64,000 bases of DNA from Anaerolineaceae bacterium. GTDB taxonomy: Bacteria > Chloroflexota > Anaerolineae > Anaerolineales > Anaerolineaceae. Under the pieces are notes generated by a model. It did not search any database, was not told the origin of the DNA, and saw nothing but the letters and a program-made list of their open reading frames with translations. Location of the stretch: contig JAENZD010000001.1 in the NCBI GenBank assembly GCA_016841445.1, positions 682,001 to 746,000 on the forward strand, given 5' to 3'. Shown here piece by piece: positions 61,524 to 64,000 of the stretch. Made by a program: the position numbers and the translations under genes. Each line of letters begins with the position of its first letter. The stretch's first letter is position 1.

Positions 61524-62231
61524 ATGTTCGATTTTTCAGATAAGGTCATTGTTGTCTCAGGTGCTGCAGGTAATCTTGGTAGGGCTGTGGTAAACGCTTT
61601 TATTGAAGCTGGGGGAATAGTTTGTGCTCTGGATCATCGCCAAGGTCGGCTGGCGGCGGTGAAGAATGCTAATCAAGAAAAGCTCTTATTATTTGAAGGC
61701 GCAGATATTACCGACCGGGAAGGGATGATCCGGCTGGCTGAAAAAATTAAAGCAGAAGCAGGGAGAGTTGATGTTGTCGTGAATACGGTCGGTGGGTTCA
61801 TTTCAGGTGAGCGAGTGGACGAACTTTCACCAGAAACCTGGCAAAAAATGATGAATGTTAATGTCCACTCGCTGCTTAATATTGCCGCCGCATTTATCCC
61901 TGAGATGATAGCAAGCGGGAGAGGAAAAGTCATAACGATTGGATCCCGATCAGCGATAACTGGAAGTGCAAAAACTGGTGCATACGCAGCGGCAAAAGCA
62001 TCAGTGCTGCGGTTGACGGAAAGTATGGCTGAAGAATTGAAGTCATACAACATCCAGGTGAATTGCGTACTCCCTGGGACAATTGACACACCTGAAAATC
62101 GGAAAGCGATGCCTAATACAGAACGATCAGAATGGGTGACCCCAGATCAGGTGGCAGGTGTTATTCGTTTCCTGGCATCACCAGCAGCTGATGGGATCAA
62201 TGGTGCAGCTGTTCCCGTTTGCGGGGGATAG
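61524..62231 (+). CDS. short-chain dehydrogenase/reductase
   Basis: 235 residues of the classical SDR fold: VSGAAGNLGRAVVNAF (cofactor glycine motif; G-A-A-G-N-L-G), VVNTVGGF in place of NNAG, catalytic Ser in ITIGSRSAITG and YAAAK with Tyr/Lys. The C-terminal part NCVLPGTIDTP is typical. Oxidises or reduces an unknown alcohol/ketone with NAD(P). Its stop is 5 bases from that of the convergent SDR downstream. Confidence 0.88.
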   Translation: MFDFSDKVIVVSGAAGNLGRAVVNAFIEAGGIVCALDHRQGRLAAVKNANQEKLLLFEGADITDREGMIRLAEKIKAEAGRVDVVVNTVGGFISGERVDELSPETWQKMMNVNVHSLLNIAAAFIPEMIASGRGKVITIGSRSAITGSAKTGAYAAAKASVLRLTESMAEELKSYNIQVNCVLPGTIDTPENRKAMPNTERSEWVTPDQVAGVIRFLASPAADGINGAAVPVCGG

Positions 62232-62236
62232 CTTCT

Positions 62237-62968
62237 TTACAAGTATTGTCCGCCGTCGACTGTGAGGAAAGCGCCGGTAATGAAATCGCTTTGGATCAGG
62301 TGAAGTGCATGGTGAGCGGCTATTTCTGGGCTTCCGGTGCGGTTCAGGGGAACATATTTGCTCGCATAGTTTTGCAAGTCAATATCCTCTTTACCAGCCA
62401 GTGGCAGCATAACACCCAAACCGAGTGCGTTAACTGTGATCTGCGGCGCCAGCTCAAGCGCAAACATACGGGTCATTTCTACCAAAGCAAGCTTTGTCAG
62501 GCGATATGCAAAGTGATCAGGGCGGTGCTGTAAGATCTGGGCATCAGCGATGTTGAGCACACGTCCCTCACGTCCTTCTGTTAGCTGCTTGGCAAATGCT
62601 TTGGTGAGCAAGAATGGTGTCTCTAGGTTGATCTGGAACTGCTGTTCCCATGCCTCACGGCTGGTTTTTAAACCTTCACCGGGCAGGTAAATGGCAGCAT
62701 TGTTAATCAGGATGTCAACACATTCAAAATGACGCTGAATTTGGGGAAATAATCCTTGCACTGATCCAATATGACTAAAATTTGCCTCAACTATGATGGC
62801 TTTCACACCCAAAGACCTGGCTTTTCGTGCGGTTTCTTCAGCGGGTTTCTCAGAACTATTGTAATGAATGGCCAGATTGACACCTTTTTCTGCCAATGCC
62901 AGCGCAAAGGCCTTTCCAAGCCGGATACCACCGCCGGTCACCAATGCAGTTTTATTCTTAAGATCCAT
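62237..62968 (-). CDS. pteridine reductase-like SDR (FolM/PTR1 type)
   Basis: 243 residues from the ATG at 62968 (MDLKNKTALVTGGGIRLGKA), behind AGGTGG; the longer in-frame start runs into the folK part. The cofactor motif TGGGIRLG with Arg-Leu in place of the usual Gly pair, HYNSS after beta-2 and YRLTK as the catalytic Tyr/Lys fit the PTR1/FolM subgroup that reduces dihydropterins or dihydrofolate with NADPH. NLAIHYNSSEKPAEETARKA is close to PTR1. It overlaps the end of the Lgt-FolK gene by 11 bases, supporting a pterin role. General SDR activity remains possible. Confidence 0.8.
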   Translation of the reverse strand: MDLKNKTALVTGGGIRLGKAFALALAEKGVNLAIHYNSSEKPAEETARKARSLGVKAIIVEANFSHIGSVQGLFPQIQRHFECVDILINNAAIYLPGEGLKTSREAWEQQFQINLETPFLLTKAFAKQLTEGREGRVLNIADAQILQHRPDHFAYRLTKLALVEMTRMFALELAPQITVNALGLGVMLPLAGKEDIDLQNYASKYVPLNRTGSPEIAAHHALHLIQSDFITGAFLTVDGGQYL

Positions 62969-64000
62969 TTTCCACCTCTTCTGATAATTTAATTTCGGAT
63001 TTATCTGGACACTTCTCCGATATTTCTTGAATAGATCTTCCCGATGCCGGATGCCGAAAATCAGGGGCAATTTCTGAAAGCGGTTCAGCAATGTACCGAT
63101 ATCTTTCTATGTCCGGATCAGGGATGCTTATTGAGTGATATTTAAAAACATGTCCATCATAAGTCAGGATATCCAAATCGAGAGAAACTTTTCGTTTATT
63201 GCCCGGCAAGCGTTTGAAATTTTGTTCAATTGTTTTTAATTGTTTTATTAATTTAGGAAAGGTGTTAGCGGTTTCGATTTCAATAATTTGATTTAGAAAA
63301 TCCGCTGATTTCTCTCCAGCTTTTACATCTTTCGTTAGATAAATACTCGATAACCGGCGGACTTTGAACATGGCAGAAATTTGTTCGAGCGCAAGGACGA
63401 GGTTCTCCTGGGGATTCAAATTGGATCCCATGCTGATAAATACGCTGATATGTTTCTGCGGTTGATATCGGCGTTTATAGAAACCGAATAAACACCCTAG
63501 AAGGATAAATAAACTTAACAACTGGGGAATATCGATCATTGCGATTAATATTTTTTGCTCAATAAAAGCCCGGGTGAAAATTGTGATCAAACTGATGCCA
63601 GCTATGGTACTTAAGAATAAAAGGCCACTCTGGAAATACCCGGTCTGTTTTAATTGTGATGTTTTGAAGAAAAACCAAATCAACAAACCTATTCCCAGGA
63701 GTAAACCATAAATTTGAACTGGATGACGGTTTGTACCCCATAAAAGGATACCCCATGGAAGTTGGGTTGGCAGGCCAAATTGATCCCCGTTAGCTAGATT
63801 TGCTAGATGCAGACCACCGAACAAGAATATGATCAAAGGGGTGAGCGTATCCAGTGTTGGCCATAAAGGCAGATGGTTTCTCTGGGCGGTGATCAAAGCT
63901 GTGAGAACACCTGTTAGTAATCCAAAACTGGTATTCAACATTGTGGGGGATAAAGTAAAAATACTGAGGGGCCTGGCCAGAAAGGTTTCAGGATTCTGTA
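62958..64000 (-). CDS. Lgt-like membrane domain fused to FolK (partial at right edge)
   Basis: The frame is open from the stop at 62958 to the window end; an ATG at 63941 exists, but 19 more in-frame codons before it look coding, so the gene probably starts outside. Numbering from that ATG, residues 1-160 are membrane spans with GLHLANLANGDQFGLPTQLP and PWGILLWGTNRHPVQIY, the pattern of prolipoprotein diacylglyceryl transferase, but the catalytic GR.GNF reads HLANL. Residues 163-310 are FolK (VFISMGSNLNPQENL, VSLDLDILTYDG with the metal-binding Asp pair), which pyrophosphorylates hydroxymethyl-dihydropterin. The tail overlaps the pteridine-reductase-like gene. Confidence 0.78.
   Translation of the reverse strand, partial: QNPETFLARPLSIFTLSPTMLNTSFGLLTGVLTALITAQRNHLPLWPTLDTLTPLIIFLFGGLHLANLANGDQFGLPTQLPWGILLWGTNRHPVQIYGLLLGIGLLIWFFFKTSQLKQTGYFQSGLLFLSTIAGISLITIFTRAFIEQKILIAMIDIPQLLSLFILLGCLFGFYKRRYQPQKHISVFISMGSNLNPQENLVLALEQISAMFKVRRLSSIYLTKDVKAGEKSADFLNQIIEIETANTFPKLIKQLKTIEQNFKRLPGNKRKVSLDLDILTYDGHVFKYHSISIPDPDIERYRYIAEPLSEIAPDFRHPASGRSIQEISEKCPDKSEIKLSEEVENGS

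Noticed and set aside
1-64000. tRNA, rRNA, CRISPR array or prophage
   Set aside because: No tRNA T-arm and acceptor pattern, rRNA core, regularly spaced repeats or phage structural genes were recognised by reading; a covariance scan was not possible.

Overview
The window looks like chromosomal DNA of an anaerobic or facultative Chloroflexota bacterium, most likely class Anaerolineae. This is inferred from gene content: coenzyme F420 biosynthesis with an F420-dependent NADP reductase, acyl-CoA mutase plus epimerase, a glmS ribozyme, Pro/Thr-rich extracytoplasmic linkers, long-form HPF, family II CBS pyrophosphatase and a type 2 IPP isomerase. No rRNA gene, tRNA, CRISPR array, prophage or intact insertion sequence was recognised. 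Base composition is roughly even (mid to high 40s % GC by eye), apart from a clearly GC-richer proBA block at 36.4-38.8 kb.

Layout. 1-2454 (minus): a compact RNA-modification operon, rsmI-like, divergent tgt, and an ArmA/RmtB/FmrO-type 16S rRNA m7G1405 methyltransferase cut by the left edge. 2690-5368 (plus): murJ and a membrane-anchored protein of unknown function. 5487-8911 (minus): rplI, a RodZ-like protein with two helix-turn-helix domains, and rimO. 9094-11728 (plus): methylmalonyl-CoA mutase large subunit, its epimerase and a cyclophilin. 11861-14067 (minus): DUF309, pyroglutamyl peptidase, M24 peptidase.

14228-32461 (plus) is the centrepiece: a gene string with almost no gaps that combines ssnA, F420 genes (npdG, cofE, a 2H phosphoesterase, cofD, cofC, an LLM-family F420 oxidoreductase), a hotdog thioesterase, two different molybdenum hydroxylases, a CBS-PPase, xdhC, yqeB and a yqeC-mocA fusion. 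SsnA, YqeB and YqeC are known markers of the selenium-dependent molybdenum hydroxylase (SDMH) system. The arrangement suggests a catabolic hydroxylase system whose electrons may reach NADP(H)/F420.

32.5-46.7 kb holds an S41 protease, glmS under a glmS ribozyme with extra hairpins, an ABC-transporter remnant, proBA, mrp, a RicT/PSP1 protein, a LmbE/M20 pair, a MOP-family transporter, a prenyl synthase and IPP isomerase. 46.8-52.3 kb is a looser region of acyl carrier protein, small membrane proteins, a lipoprotein, an IS3/IS150-type remnant, a Crp/Fnr regulator and a free-standing sigma-1.1-like protein. 52.3-58.9 kb has SufE plus ferredoxin, sucCD, an SPFH-HTH fusion with its coiled-coil partner, a tiny Flp-type pilin, comF and hpf. 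59.0-64.0 kb is pterin/folate-centred (folE, folB, a pteridine-reductase-like SDR, and an Lgt-like/FolK fusion cut by the right edge) around a glycosyltransferase and another SDR.

Candidates for undescribed biology are the F420-SDMH supercluster, the SPFH-HTH fusion, the Lgt-FolK fusion, the stand-alone sigma-1.1 protein, the decoding-centre modification operon, and the paired palindromes in front of two paralogous membrane genes.
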